64,000 bases of DNA from Caballeronia hypogeia (GCF_001544875.2 NZ_FCOA02000014.1:1-64000), one strand, 5' to 3'; counted from the stretch's first letter, positions 15,674-25,341 are shown. The notes: a model not told the origin generated them from the sequence alone. A program made the numbers and translations.

Positions 15674-17077
15674 GTGCTAAATCGAGCCGTGATTCTGATC
15701 AGTGTGTGCGCAGGGTACTTCGTGCTCATTGCATGTACCGGGTACTTCGTGCGCCGTCATGCTGCGAATAGCAAGGCCTTCGTCACGGGTGGGAAGCACT
15801 TCTCGCCTAAGGTGATCGCCGCTCTTCTGGTGTCCGAGTCGATAGGCACGTCGATCACCGTTGGAACTGCGCAGACAGGATTCGAACGAGGACTGACGGC
15901 GGCATGGGTGGTGATCGCGCTGGCGATTGGATTCCTGCTGCTCGGCTGGACGCTCGTTGAGCGCTACCGCAGCACCGGGCTGCACACCATCTCGGCGATT
16001 CTCGAACAAAACTACGGCCGCAGTGTCCGATACGGCGCTTCGGTCATGACCATATTCTCGTTGAGCATCGTCACGGTGGCGCTCTACGCAGCAGGCGGCG
16101 CGCTGCTCGGGGCCATTCTGGGACTGGGGCACGTGACCGCGACGTTGATCGTAGGTGCGGTGGCCATCTTTTTCGTCACCATCGGCGGATTTCGATCCGT
16201 GGTCTACACCAATACGCTGAACGCCATATTGAAGTATGTCGGTGTCGTGCTCGCGCTTGCGTTCGCGCTTTCCGCCTCTGGCGGCTACTCCCGGCTACAG
16301 GTCGCGTTGCCTGCGCATATGTTCGACGTGATGGATGTGGGGATATCCAAAATCATTGCCTGGGTTCTTGCGGGCAGCGGTGCGATGTTCGCTTCACAGT
16401 ATGTGATCCAGGGCGTCGTCACGGTTGCCGATGCGCGAGCCGCCAAGCGCGCCTGCTACTACGCTTCCGCCATGCTGGTTCCGTTCGGCATCGGTGTCGC
16501 GCTCATCGGGCTATGCAGCGCGCATCTGTATCCCGGGATCCGTTCGATCGACGCGTTTCCCGCCGTCATCGCGCATATGCCGGCGTTCGCGGCCAGCATT
16601 GTCGTGATCGGTCTGGCCGGAGCGCTTTTTGGCGGAATCTCCGCGGCCACTGTTGCATCGAGCACGTTGCTGCTGCGAGACTTCTACGAGCTTCGCCGGG
16701 CCGGCACAGTCGATGAAAAGCGCTCGCTCAGATTCATTCGGATCGCCACGATTGTCATGGGCATCCTTCCGCTCATCCTTGCGCTGTTTGCCAGCAAGAT
16801 CCTCTTGATTGCCTTTCTCGGAAAGGCGCTTCGGGGAACACTCGCGGTGCTGATCGTACTGTGCTTTTACGCGCCAAAGTTCGGTACATCGCGCGGTGCG
16901 TTGGCGGGTATCGTTCTGTCGACCGTGTCGACCACTGCCTGGTTCGTCGCCGGAAACCCGTTTGGAATCGACAGTTCGTACTTTGCGTTTGTGAGTCCGC
17001 TGGTCACCATGACGGTCAGTCATCTGCACCGCCAGATTGGACAACGACGCCGCCCCCCCACTCAGTCACTCCTCTGA
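15674..17077 (+). CDS. Sodium:solute symporter (SSS family)
   Basis: A 467-residue inner-membrane symporter with about 12-13 hydrophobic helices and SSS-family traits: FVTGGKHFSPKVIAALLVSE, GTSITVGTAQTGFERG and the YTNTLNAILKY segment. The GTG at 15674 is preferred since GGGAG lies seven bases upstream and the protein then starts at its first helix; an ATG 120 bp upstream would overlap the operator. Shared operator sequence with the dehydratase operon suggests uptake of the same compound class. Substrate not determinable. Confidence 0.85.
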   Translation: MLNRAVILISVCAGYFVLIACTGYFVRRHAANSKAFVTGGKHFSPKVIAALLVSESIGTSITVGTAQTGFERGLTAAWVVIALAIGFLLLGWTLVERYRSTGLHTISAILEQNYGRSVRYGASVMTIFSLSIVTVALYAAGGALLGAILGLGHVTATLIVGAVAIFFVTIGGFRSVVYTNTLNAILKYVGVVLALAFALSASGGYSRLQVALPAHMFDVMDVGISKIIAWVLAGSGAMFASQYVIQGVVTVADARAAKRACYYASAMLVPFGIGVALIGLCSAHLYPGIRSIDAFPAVIAHMPAFAASIVVIGLAGALFGGISAATVASSTLLLRDFYELRRAGTVDEKRSLRFIRIATIVMGILPLILALFASKILLIAFLGKALRGTLAVLIVLCFYAPKFGTSRGALAGIVLSTVSTTAWFVAGNPFGIDSSYFAFVSPLVTMTVSHLHRQIGQRRRPPTQSLL

Positions 17078-17804
17078 TGTCGCGCCGTCGATATTCACGA
17101 CACTTTGCCTTCGCCTCGTGCTTTGAGGCGATTCTGTTATTGTCAATCATATGAACCGTCGCAACGCTATCCAGCAGCTTAAGACGGCGGCGAGCGAGAG
17201 GTTTCGATGAGACCGCGAGTCTGCTCGCGGCAGAAGTAAGACACTGCACGACGTCGAGTCGATGCAGAAATCCGCCACCCATTTCCGCAAAGACATGCCC
17301 CTGGAGTTAGCTCTGCTCAGCCAATTCGCAGATTCGCCGAGCACGGAGAATAACCGGGCACGAGCGAAAATCCCGCCCCTCGTCTTCTTCAGGAGCCGGC
17401 TCAATGTCCGTGGGCTTGGCATCGTTGCACCGTGCCGTGGCCCGGCGCGTTTTCGGATACCGGGCGCGTTCCGAGGTCCGTAAAGGCGCGGCGCTGACCG
17501 TCCGCGGCGCGTCGGGTCGTCTATCAGCAGGTAACGCCGCCTCTCATAGTCGGCGCGCGCATGGTCCGACACCGCGCGACTATTCGCACAGCGGCGCAGA
17601 TATCGCGTTCTACCGGCGCGATCTCGGCGTCGTGGTTGTCAAGCCCGCTACCGAACCGGATCCTGCTGTGAACCTGGACTGGCGATTTCTCGGTTCAGCC
17701 TCGGGGCAGACAACATGTCATTGATTCAGAACGGATTTTAATAAGGGCCAGCCGGCAAACCCTCGTCGCGCTTGGACTGGGCTAACCGGAACTTCGCGCG
17801 AAAA
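17078..17804. other. Region without a recognised gene after the symporter
   Basis: No reading frame on either strand resembles a known protein. Just after the symporter stop, CGCCTC-N7-GAGGCG (17112-17130) followed by ATTCTGTTATT could act as a weak terminator. At 17151 a 19-codon frame (MNRRNAIQQLKTAASERFR) with no downstream continuation may be the stump of a lost gene. The rest is GC-rich sequence with broken frames. Confidence 0.45.
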
Positions 17805-17906
17805 TCAAGACCACCCCAGCGTGGCCGGATCGAAACCGTTCGACATACCGCCGGCGCAGCCAGCCAGAGAGGCCGCAATCGCAACTGCGAAGATTGAAAC
17901 TTTCAT
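17805..17906 (-). CDS. Small putative lipoprotein, 33 residues
   Basis: A short gene encodes MKVSIFAVAIAASLAGC followed by AGGMSNGFDPATLGWS. It has a compact lipoprotein signal peptide with a good lipobox (L-A-G-C), leaving a mature peptide of only 17 residues. GGGGAG lies eight bases before the ATG. A perfect GGACCTC/GAGGTCC hairpin sits just upstream in the leader. Small entericidin-like or structural lipoproteins look similar, but I do not recognise this one. No operon partner is evident. Confidence 0.6.
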   Translation of the reverse strand: MKVSIFAVAIAASLAGCAGGMSNGFDPATLGWS

Positions 17907-17920
17907 GATGTGAGCTCCCC

Positions 17921-17938
17921 GGACCTCGATAGAGGTCC
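17921..17938 (-). promoter_or_regulatory. Inverted repeat in the leader of the small lipoprotein
   Basis: GGACCTC-GATA-GAGGTCC is a perfect seven-pair stem with a four-base loop, 15 bp upstream of the lipoprotein ATG and touching its ribosome binding site. It may be an operator or an RNA hairpin affecting translation. Confidence 0.45.
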
Positions 17939-18084
17939 ACTCCTCCTAAATGCTTGATTCAATATAGGAGGGTCGATGCATAAGGGAAAGCCCCTAGTCC
18001 CGACTAATTTTTATCTATGGTTCGAAGAGTGGAATCGCATCATGACATCTTGCAGGCAGGCGCCTGACCTCGGCGCCATCACGC

Positions 18085-19020
18085 TCAATTTGCTTCGCGA
18101 GTTCCGTGCACGAAACGCGCGTCCGTGTCCCGATGCAATCGCGATTTCTGCACGCGGCCATACGCCAGCAACGAAATGCCGCCGAGAATGACGAGCCCGT
18201 CGAACGATAAAGAAGGCCGACCAGAAAGCCCGCGATCGTGCCGCCGCCACCCGCGCCGATGCCGTTGATGATGCCCGACGCCGGACCGATCGCCTGCGGC
18301 TCAATCGACGATTGCAGGATCGACCAGATGTTCGGCGTATAGCTGCTCGCATAGAGACCGAGCGCCACCGTGATGAGCCCGAGCTTCGCGTAACCGCTCG
18401 ATACCAGCGGCAGGAGCATCATCAGCACGCCCGGAATCAGCAGGCCGAGCGCGGCGATCAGCACGCGCTTGCCGGTGCGGTCGCTGATGCGCGACATCGG
18501 CAGCGCGAGCAACACGGCGGCGATATACGGCAACGAACTCGCGAACGCCTGCGACATGCCGGTGAAGCCCACCGACTGCACCGCGAGCGGAATCCACAGC
18601 GCGACGCCCCAAAACAACATGCCTTGTGTGATATAGCTCACGAGCAACAACAGGAATGCCGGACCGCCGAGCGCCGCGAACGTGAGCTTGTTCGCCGCGC
18701 CCGATTGCGCTGGCGGCGTGCGATACGGCGCTTCGCTTTCGGGCTTCAGCTTCGCCATGTAGAGCGGAACGACGATCACCAGGCCGATGCCGCCCATCAG
18801 AAAGAACATCGAACGCCAGCCGAACGCATGATAGATCGGCGTCAGCACGATGAAACCGAATGCGAGCGCGAGATATTGTCCGTAATACTGGATGATCGCG
18901 TTCGCCTTGGTGCGCTCGTCCGGTGCGAACCACGCCTTCGCGAAGCGCGATTGTTGCGGCCAGTAGACGCCTTCAGCCACGCCGAGAATCAGCCGGCAAG
19001 CGAGCAGCACCGGCCTCGCC
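18085..19020 (-). pseudogene. Broken MFS sugar-acid transporter
   Basis: The frame starts inside the protein at VLLACRLILGVAEGVYWPQQ, in the region of helix 4 of ACS-type MFS carriers, so the first three helices are gone. It then reads normally through FGWRSMFFLMGG and the long central loop to GAGGGGTIAGFLVGLLY. There the family-like continuation jumps to another frame (FDGLVILGGISLLAYGRV..., stop at 18085), a frameshift near 18205. Truncated at one end and shifted at the other, it cannot make a working carrier. It is related to the intact carriers at 7562 and 11137. Confidence 0.75.
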
Positions 19021-19235
19021 CCGATTCAACCCGTGCTGGAACTCCGTCCGGGATGACGTGTTCGTGGAGTAATCGCTCAGAATGATGTTAGGGAACAGCC
19101 AACGAACGTAGACTCCTCCGTCTTTATCCAGGCCGTTACCGGCCGCGTTCTTTTATAAGTGGACTCCGGGTATTCGGCAGATGACTTTAAGTTAGCCTGA
19201 AGTGAGTTCTTGCAGATGTAGATGATTCTTCTTCG

Positions 19236-19261
19236 GCGAGCCGGGCAAATCATCGGCTCGC
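19236..19261 (+). terminator. Hairpin downstream of the carboxymuconolactone decarboxylase-like gene
   Basis: GCGAGCCG and CGGCTCGC pair around a ten-base loop. The T-rich side (TTTCGTTTCG) is on the plus strand, although the nearest gene ends here on the minus strand, so orientation is ambiguous. Confidence 0.4.
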
Positions 19262-19271
19262 TTTCGTTTCG

Positions 19272-19658
19272 CTAGATTGCGCCTTCTCGTTTGAGAACCT
19301 CGTGAGCCGCCTTGAATGCACCGAGTCCACATGGAATGCCCGAGTACGCAGTGGCATGAAGCAACGCGGCCTTGATTTCATCGACTGTAAGACCGTTGTT
19401 CAACGCGCCTTTGACATGCAGCTTTAACTCTTCCGTGTGTCCTGTCGCGGTAAGCATCGCTAGATTCATCAGGCTGCGCGTTCGGTTATCGAGCGTGGGA
19501 TCTCCCCAGGCCCATCCCCACGCCCACGAAGTCGTGGCGCGTTGGAACGACATCATGAAATCGTCGGCTTTCGCCATCGACGCATCCACATATTCGGCGC
19601 CCAGCACCGCGCGTCGGATCGGCATGCCCTTCTCGAACAGCGCATCGTCGTCTCTCAT
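19272..19658 (-). CDS. Carboxymuconolactone decarboxylase family protein (PcaC-like)
   Basis: A 128-residue protein of the CMD family. Landmarks are the N-terminal FEKGMPIRRAVLGAEYVD, WGDPTLDNRTRSLMNLAML and the core TEELKLHVKGALNNGLTVDEI followed by HATAYSGIPCGLGAF. The last carries the catalytic-type Cys/His region of 4-carboxymuconolactone decarboxylases. No other protocatechuate-pathway gene lies nearby, so it may serve a different lactone or be a stand-alone relative. It sits 52 bp downstream of the NCS1 permease stop, on the same strand, and could be co-transcribed with it under the operator at 21200. Confidence 0.85.
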   Translation of the reverse strand: MRDDDALFEKGMPIRRAVLGAEYVDASMAKADDFMMSFQRATTSWAWGWAWGDPTLDNRTRSLMNLAMLTATGHTEELKLHVKGALNNGLTVDEIKAALLHATAYSGIPCGLGAFKAAHEVLKREGAI

Positions 19659-19710
19659 TTTGGCTCCATTGAAACGTGGATCTGGATGTTAAGTAGCAGC
19701 GGGTTCACTT

Positions 19711-21114
19711 TCAAGCGCGAGTATGCGAAGGAGCGGCACGTCGCGCGTGAGCATGGCGTTTCGATGCAATCGCGTAGTAGACCAGCGCGGAGATAATCAA
19801 ACCGATCATCCACGAGACATCGGCGCCACCCGCGATGTTTGCCCACACGCCATGGAAATACTCTTCCATGAAGGGGATCTGAATCGCAATTCCGAAGACA
19901 TAGACACCGATTGCCTTGAAGTTGAAGGATCCATATGCGCCGCCGGTACTGCTGATGATCTCTTCGACTTGATAGGTCTTATTGTTAATCAGATAGAAGT
20001 CGACAAGGTTGATCGCAATCCACGGAGCCAACACGATACGCAGCGCGAAGATTGCATTCAGGAAGATCGAGAGGAAGTTGCTCGACGCCCACAATGCAGT
20101 TGCGGTCGAAGCAATCAGCAGCGCCGTCGATACAACGATCCGAACGTTGCGCCCCGGAAGCCATTTCGGGCTGAATGTTTGCGCGGCAGTGATGACGGAG
20201 AGCACCGCCCCATAAAGATTCATCCCGTTGTGGCCGATGATGTTAATCAGGAACAGGAAGATCAGGACATGACCGAACGCGCCCGTTTGCGTCTGAATGG
20301 CCTGCATCGCGTCGGTGCCCTGCCCCGCGCTCACCGCCACTGCGCCGAATATAAACGCGAAGATCGTACCGAGCGAAGTGCCGAAGTACGTGAACGCGAA
20401 GACTTTGCCGAAGCCAGTTGACTTGGGAAGATAGCGCGAGTAATCCGACGTATAAGGTGCAAAGCTGATCTGCCAGATCGCGCACAGTCCGAACATTGCG
20501 AACCAGTTGGCGAAATCGAAGTGACCTTGATGAAGCGCCGCCGCGGTCAGGTTCGGAATCAGCAGCGCCATGCCGATGAGAAGCGCGCCTCCCATGAACC
20601 ATGCGCCCACCTTGTTGAAGCGGTGAATCAGGTTATAGCCCAGGACCCCGATAAGCGTGGAGAGGAGCGCGCCAATGACCGGCGCGATCGATTCGGGCAC
20701 GACGGGGACTGCCGCATGAAGCGTTTTTCCCGAAAGAATGATGTTCGAGACGAAGAACCCGAGATAGATCAGCGTCGTGAATCCCACCACCAGCAGTGAT
20801 CCATATCGACCGAATTGTGCGCGGCTTTGAATCATCTGCGCGACGCCGACGAGCGGCCCTTGCGCGGACGTCAGCGCATGAAAAATAGCGCCGAAAAACT
20901 GGCCGAGCACGATCGCGAGAATCGCGCTCTTGAGATCCAGGTGAAATACCAGTACGGACGTGGCGCCCGAAATGACGGCCAACGGCGCGACATTCGTGCA
21001 AAACCATAAAGTGAAAAGGTCATTCGGCTTGCCGTGTCGATGTTCGGGGCCGACATACTCGATCGAGTCGCTCTCAATCGAAAAAACGGCGTTGTCATCC
21101 GCTGAGTCTTTCAT
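19711..21114 (-). CDS. NCS1-family nucleobase/cation symporter (cytosine/allantoin permease type)
   Basis: A 467-residue, about 12-helix inner-membrane permease. NCS1 traits include GKPNDLFTLWFCTNVAPLAV at the start, GQFFGAIFHALTSAQGPLVG, the conserved FAPYTSDYSRYLPKST loop and NLVDFYLINNKTY near the end. Members take up cytosine, purines, hydantoins, uracil or related N-heterocycles and vitamins. The gene has the island operator at 21200-21215, so it is probably an importer for the same pathway's substrate; an N-heterocycle would fit the family. Exact substrate unknown. Confidence 0.87.
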   Translation of the reverse strand: MKDSADDNAVFSIESDSIEYVGPEHRHGKPNDLFTLWFCTNVAPLAVISGATSVLVFHLDLKSAILAIVLGQFFGAIFHALTSAQGPLVGVAQMIQSRAQFGRYGSLLVVGFTTLIYLGFFVSNIILSGKTLHAAVPVVPESIAPVIGALLSTLIGVLGYNLIHRFNKVGAWFMGGALLIGMALLIPNLTAAALHQGHFDFANWFAMFGLCAIWQISFAPYTSDYSRYLPKSTGFGKVFAFTYFGTSLGTIFAFIFGAVAVSAGQGTDAMQAIQTQTGAFGHVLIFLFLINIIGHNGMNLYGAVLSVITAAQTFSPKWLPGRNVRIVVSTALLIASTATALWASSNFLSIFLNAIFALRIVLAPWIAINLVDFYLINNKTYQVEEIISSTGGAYGSFNFKAIGVYVFGIAIQIPFMEEYFHGVWANIAGGADVSWMIGLIISALVYYAIASKRHAHARRAAPSHTRA

Positions 21115-21199
21115 GGTGTCTCCATCTACTCATAAATGAATTTGCCAGATTAAAGGCCTTGAAACTTCTGCAAGGCTTCTCCAGCACGTTAAGAATATG

Positions 21200-21215
21200 A
21201 TGGCATACCATAGTA
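21200..21215 (-). promoter_or_regulatory. GntR-type operator overlapping a -10 element, NCS1 gene
   Basis: On the minus strand it reads TACTATGGTATGCCAT. The palindrome ATGG-N4-CCAT overlaps a -10-like TACTAT, about 85 bp upstream of the permease start. It is one of eight such elements in the window. Confidence 0.65.
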
Positions 21216-21347
21216 CGGCGTCCCATCGGCGTTAACCCGCCTGACTTTCTTCATATCATTACAAGCAGGTAACGCTACTTGTTGGCGTTTGGAACGCCGC
21301 AGCACTAATAATTCCGCATACCTAATTAAAGCAGCCGGACAAAACGC

Positions 21348-23300
21348 TTACGCCGCACCTGCGACATGCGAATTGGTATGAATGAATTCAGAAGCCTCAG
21401 TGTGCGTTTCAAAGATATGCGCGGCGGCCTGGCGAGACGAAAGTGCATCGCCTAGTTTCATGCGCATGAAGGCGCTCGTGGTGTATCGCGTAGTCGTCGA
21501 ATAGTATTTGCGCTGTAAGCCGGCGACCATTTCAAAGTACTCGTCGGCGAGCGACTCTTCGAGCCGGAAGCCGTCATAGTTGACGATCAACGCCACTCGC
21601 CGTCCCACGCGCGCACACATGCCTTCGAAGACGCGTCGCACGCATTCGATGTCGCCGTCAGCGCGAATCGCCATGCCTTCGAAGTTGGCGAACAGGATGT
21701 TGCGATCCTCGTCGTAGGTCAGGCGGTCCGTCAGTTGCAAATCCTGCAGAACCGCGGCGAGCCCCATCGGTTTCGGGCGGTAGATACGCGGGTCCATCAC
21801 CGCGACGTCGGCGATGAGCGGCCGAAACGCCATGTGCGCCAGCACGTCGCGCTCGACATCGATACCCGGAGCCACTTCGATCAATTGCAGGCCTTCGGGT
21901 CGAAGCCTGAACACGCATCGCTCGGTGACGTAATACACCGACTGTCCCTTCGCGGCGGCGAGCGGCCCGCTGAACGTGACTTGCTCGACCGCTTCGACAA
22001 ACTTGCGGGTCCGCCCTTCGGTGACGATTCGCATTCGGCCGTCTTCGACAGCGGTGACGATTCCTCCGGCGGTGAATGTCCCGGCAAACACGAGCCGGCG
22101 AGCGTTCTGACTGATATTGATGAATCCGCCCGACCCCGCAAGACGCGAACCGAAGCGGCTGACATTCACATTGCCCATTCGATCGATTTCGGCCATGCCG
22201 AGACACGCGAGATCGAGCCCGCCGCCATCGTAGAAGTCGAACTGCTGATTCTGATGCAGCAAGGCCTGAGTATTGATGCCCGCGCCGAAGTCGAGGCCGC
22301 CTTGCGGCATGCCGCCGATCACGCCGGGTTCGGCGGTCAAGGTCAGATGATCGAGCACGCGCTCTTCTGCAGCGACGGCGGCCACCGCTTCGGGCATGCC
22401 GATTCCCAGATTGATTACGCCGCCCAGCGGCAACTCGAAGGCGCAGCGCCGCGCGATCAGCTTTCTTTCATCGAGCGCCAGAGCTGGAATCTTGTTCACC
22501 GGAACGCGAATCTCGCCCGAATACGCTGCGTTGTAATCGGTGGCGTAAGTCTGCTTGTGAGCCGAGGGCGGCGCCAGCACGACGCAATCGACCAGTACGC
22601 CGGGAATGACCACGCTGCGAGCGTCGAGCGAGCCGCTCGATGCAAGGCGTTCCACCTGCACGATGACGAGTCCGTTCGCATTTCGCGCGGCCATTGCGGC
22701 GGCCTGAGCGTCGAGCATGAGTGCTTCGCGCTCCATCGTGATGTTGCCTTCGGCGTCGGCAGTCGTGCCGCGAATCAGCGCGACGTTGATCGGAAATGCC
22801 TTGTAGAAGAGCCATTCCTCGCCGTCGATCTCCATGACCCGCACGATGTCCTGTGTCGTTCGCGCGTTGATCTTGCCGCCGCTTTGTCGCGGATCGACGA
22901 ACGTGCCGAGTCCGACCTTCGTCAGCGTACCCGCGCGATGCGCGGCGGAGTCTCGATACAGATGCGAGATCGTACCCAGCGGCAGGTTGTAGGCCTGGAT
23001 GCGATTGTCGGTGGCGAGTTTCCCGAGCTTCGGCACCAGCGACCAGTGACCGCCGATCGCGCGTTGGACGAGTCCTTCGTGCGCGAGCCGATTCAGTCCG
23101 CGTTCCTTGCCGTCACCCGGCGCCGCTGCGAAGACGAGCGTGAGATCGCGCGGTCCTTCGGTTTCGATGAAACGCCGTTCGAGCGACGCAATCAATTCCT
23201 CGGGCGTGCCGATGCCTACGAAACCCGAGCAACTCACGACATCGCCATTTCGTATCAATGCAATGGCTTCATCAGCGGTAACGATCTTGTCTTGAATCAT
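21348..23300 (-). CDS. Acyl-CoA:acetate/3-ketoacid CoA-transferase with a C-terminal extension
   Basis: A 650-residue family I CoA-transferase of the YdiF/propionate CoA-transferase type. An alpha part (residues 1-270) starts DKIVTADEAIALIRNGDVV. The beta part has GIGMPEAVAAVA and the catalytic glutamate (about residue 324) in LTAEPGVIGGMPQGG, which forms the glutamyl-CoA thioester. Known YdiF is about 530 residues; here about 120 extra residues follow after FANFEGMAIRADG, continuing VGRRVALIVNYDGFRLEESL. It is the last gene of the monooxygenase-PHA operon and could activate a hydroxy acid for the synthase 0.9 kb upstream in the transcript. Confidence 0.88.
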   Translation of the reverse strand: MIQDKIVTADEAIALIRNGDVVSCSGFVGIGTPEELIASLERRFIETEGPRDLTLVFAAAPGDGKERGLNRLAHEGLVQRAIGGHWSLVPKLGKLATDNRIQAYNLPLGTISHLYRDSAAHRAGTLTKVGLGTFVDPRQSGGKINARTTQDIVRVMEIDGEEWLFYKAFPINVALIRGTTADAEGNITMEREALMLDAQAAAMAARNANGLVIVQVERLASSGSLDARSVVIPGVLVDCVVLAPPSAHKQTYATDYNAAYSGEIRVPVNKIPALALDERKLIARRCAFELPLGGVINLGIGMPEAVAAVAAEERVLDHLTLTAEPGVIGGMPQGGLDFGAGINTQALLHQNQQFDFYDGGGLDLACLGMAEIDRMGNVNVSRFGSRLAGSGGFINISQNARRLVFAGTFTAGGIVTAVEDGRMRIVTEGRTRKFVEAVEQVTFSGPLAAAKGQSVYYVTERCVFRLRPEGLQLIEVAPGIDVERDVLAHMAFRPLIADVAVMDPRIYRPKPMGLAAVLQDLQLTDRLTYDEDRNILFANFEGMAIRADGDIECVRRVFEGMCARVGRRVALIVNYDGFRLEESLADEYFEMVAGLQRKYYSTTTRYTTSAFMRMKLGDALSSRQAAAHIFETHTEASEFIHTNSHVAGAA

Positions 23301-23331
23301 GGCAGTCTCGGGTGCGCCGGTTGAGCGTCGG

Positions 23332-24234
23332 CTAATCGGTTAAAAGATAGTTCTGGATGACATCGATCTGCGCGGGGTCCATCAATGCCGGTGCGTGACC
23401 GCAATCGGGAAACTCGACTGCGGCTACCCGGCCCGCGGCAGCGGCCGGCCCGCGTTTGAGCATTGCGTCTACCGTGCTGCGTGCCAACAGGTCGGAGTCT
23501 TCGCCGCGCAAGATGAGCACCGGGCATTCGATCTTGTCCCAGATGTGCCACAGGATCACGTCGAGCAGAATCGGTATCGCGAAGCGCAATCCGATGCCCG
23601 GATCGAAGTGAAAGCGCAAGCTGCCCGCGCCGTCTTCGACCGCGCTGTGCAGGGCGAGATGACGCCACTGCGCATCGCTCAACTTGCCGAACGGCGCGTG
23701 CACTTCACGCAGATGCGCTTCGACTTCTTCGACCGAGCCGAAACGCCACGAACGCGTCAGATAGCTGCCGATCCTGCGCAGCGAAGCAGCCGACACGCGC
23801 GCACCGAAGTCGTTGAGCACGAGGCGACGTATCGGCGTGCCGCGTTCCGATGCCACCAGCATGCCGATATGGCCGCCGAGCGACGTGCCGACCCAGTCCA
23901 CCTGATCGACATCGAGTCGCGCGATGAGCGTCGACATCGCCCGCACATAGGCGCGGTCGGTGTAGTGACTCGGCGCCGCGAGCCATTCGCTGCGTCCGCG
24001 TCCGGGCAGGTCGGGCACAATCACGCGCATGTCCTGCGCCGCGAGCGACGCGGCCAAGACATCGAAGTCCCGTCCGTTGCGCGACACGCCATGAACACAC
24101 ACGACCGTTCGATCGGACTTCGACGGTCCCCATTCCGCATACGCGAGCTTGTGGAAACCGCCTCGACCGATGACATCGACCTCTCTGAAGCGCGGCGCCA
24201 CTGCATCGAAGCGCGGCTCGATCTCACGCATCAT
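23332..24234 (-). CDS. Alpha/beta hydrolase next to PHA synthase
   Basis: A 300-residue alpha/beta hydrolase: oxyanion segment CVHGVSRNGRDFD, nucleophile elbow GTSLGGHIGM, catalytic acid in LILRGEDSD and histidine in FPDCGHAPAL. Its start overlaps the phaC stop by 11 bp. Intracellular PHA depolymerase or oligomer hydrolase would fit the place, as would hydrolysis of a pathway ester or amide; sequence alone does not decide. It differs clearly from the three hydrolases next to the flavin reductases. Confidence 0.82.
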   Translation of the reverse strand: MMREIEPRFDAVAPRFREVDVIGRGGFHKLAYAEWGPSKSDRTVVCVHGVSRNGRDFDVLAASLAAQDMRVIVPDLPGRGRSEWLAAPSHYTDRAYVRAMSTLIARLDVDQVDWVGTSLGGHIGMLVASERGTPIRRLVLNDFGARVSAASLRRIGSYLTRSWRFGSVEEVEAHLREVHAPFGKLSDAQWRHLALHSAVEDGAGSLRFHFDPGIGLRFAIPILLDVILWHIWDKIECPVLILRGEDSDLLARSTVDAMLKRGPAAAAGRVAAVEFPDCGHAPALMDPAQIDVIQNYLLTD

Positions 24235-25333
24235 CGCGCTCGCGCAACCACTCGACGATGCCTTTGCCCAGCACGCCCTGAGACTTGCCGCTCACGAATA
24301 CGCCGACATGACCGCCGTCGAGTCCGATCTCACGATAATCGTCGCTGCCTACTGCATCGCCGAGCGCCTGAGTCGTCTTCGGCGGAATGATGTGGTCATC
24401 TTTCGCATAGACGTTGAGCACCGGCATGCGAATGTCCTTCAGATCGACCGTACGACCGCCGAGTTTGAATTCGCCACGTATGAGCTCGTTGTTCTTGTAG
24501 AGGTTGACGAGCAACTGCTTGGCCGCTTCACCTGGATGATGCGGCCGGTCGGCCAGCCACTTCTCCATACGCAGAAAATTGAGCAGCTTCTTTTCGTCGT
24601 CGAAGGTATCGAGCAAGCCTACGTTGTACTTCGACAAGGTCGCGCCCGGCGTCATTTGCGAGAAGACGTGGCTCATCAACTCGCCCGGCAAGTTACCGTT
24701 CGCTTCGATCAACTGGTCGATGTCATCCTCGCCCAAGCCGCGCGTCCAGAGGTTCAGCAAGCCGTGATTGACGCGGCCTTCGGCCTGGTCCTGATGGAAG
24801 TCCACTGGCGTGATCGTCAGAATCAGGTTTTTGATGCGTTCCGGGTAAAGCGCCGCATAACACAGCGAGAAGACACCGCCTTCGCAAATACCAAGCAGGT
24901 TGATCGCCGAGATGCCGTGCTCGCGACAGATGAACTCGATACAGTCGTTCAGATAGACATCAACATAGTCTTCGAACGTGAGCCAGCGATCGCTGCGCGT
25001 CGGGCTGCCCCAATCCACGGCATACACGTCGACGCCGAGCGCGAGCAGATTGCGCAGCATCGACCGGTCTTCCTGCAGATCGGTCATCGTGTACCGGCCG
25101 ATCTGTCCATACGCGACGAGCACCGGCACCCCGAGCGTGCGCTCGGCGGTAGGCTTGTATCGATACAGCGTCGTCTTGTCCTCCCGAAACACCACGTCCT
25201 TGTCGGCGGTGGCGATCTCTACGTGCTCGTCCTTGATCCGGTCGAGCATCTGCTGTCCGCGGGCGAGTTTCAGGTTGAAGTCGCTGAATTCGGCGATCGC
25301 CCGTGCGGCGGTCGATTTCTTGGTGGCAGCCAT
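24224..25333 (-). CDS. phaC: Class III polyhydroxyalkanoate synthase catalytic subunit
   Basis: A 369-residue PhaC of the short class III type, which needs PhaE to polymerise hydroxyacyl-CoA into PHA granules. The lipase-like box is LLGICEGG with catalytic Cys150, close to Cys149 of the Allochromatium enzyme. The acid lies in VYAKDDHIIPP (Asp312/313) and the histidine in LDGGHVGVF (His342). It follows phaE by 8 bp. No phaA, phaB or phasin gene is adjacent. Burkholderiaceae normally rely on a class I PhaC of about 600 residues elsewhere, so this copy is an accessory, pathway-linked synthase. Confidence 0.92.
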   Translation of the reverse strand: MAATKKSTAARAIAEFSDFNLKLARGQQMLDRIKDEHVEIATADKDVVFREDKTTLYRYKPTAERTLGVPVLVAYGQIGRYTMTDLQEDRSMLRNLLALGVDVYAVDWGSPTRSDRWLTFEDYVDVYLNDCIEFICREHGISAINLLGICEGGVFSLCYAALYPERIKNLILTITPVDFHQDQAEGRVNHGLLNLWTRGLGEDDIDQLIEANGNLPGELMSHVFSQMTPGATLSKYNVGLLDTFDDEKKLLNFLRMEKWLADRPHHPGEAAKQLLVNLYKNNELIRGEFKLGGRTVDLKDIRMPVLNVYAKDDHIIPPKTTQALGDAVGSDDYREIGLDGGHVGVFVSGKSQGVLGKGIVEWLRERDDA

Positions 25334-25341
25334 ACGTTCTC

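Noticed and set aside
17976..18191. Plus-strand 71-codon frame with a good GGAGGG ribosome binding site
   Set aside because: Most of it runs antisense through the broken MFS gene and shows no protein resemblance; only the ribosome-binding-like sequence supports it.
21735..23324. Plus-strand open frame of 529 codons opposite the CoA-transferase gene
   Set aside because: Shadow of a GC-rich gene; no recognisable motifs, and the minus strand encodes a full CoA-transferase.
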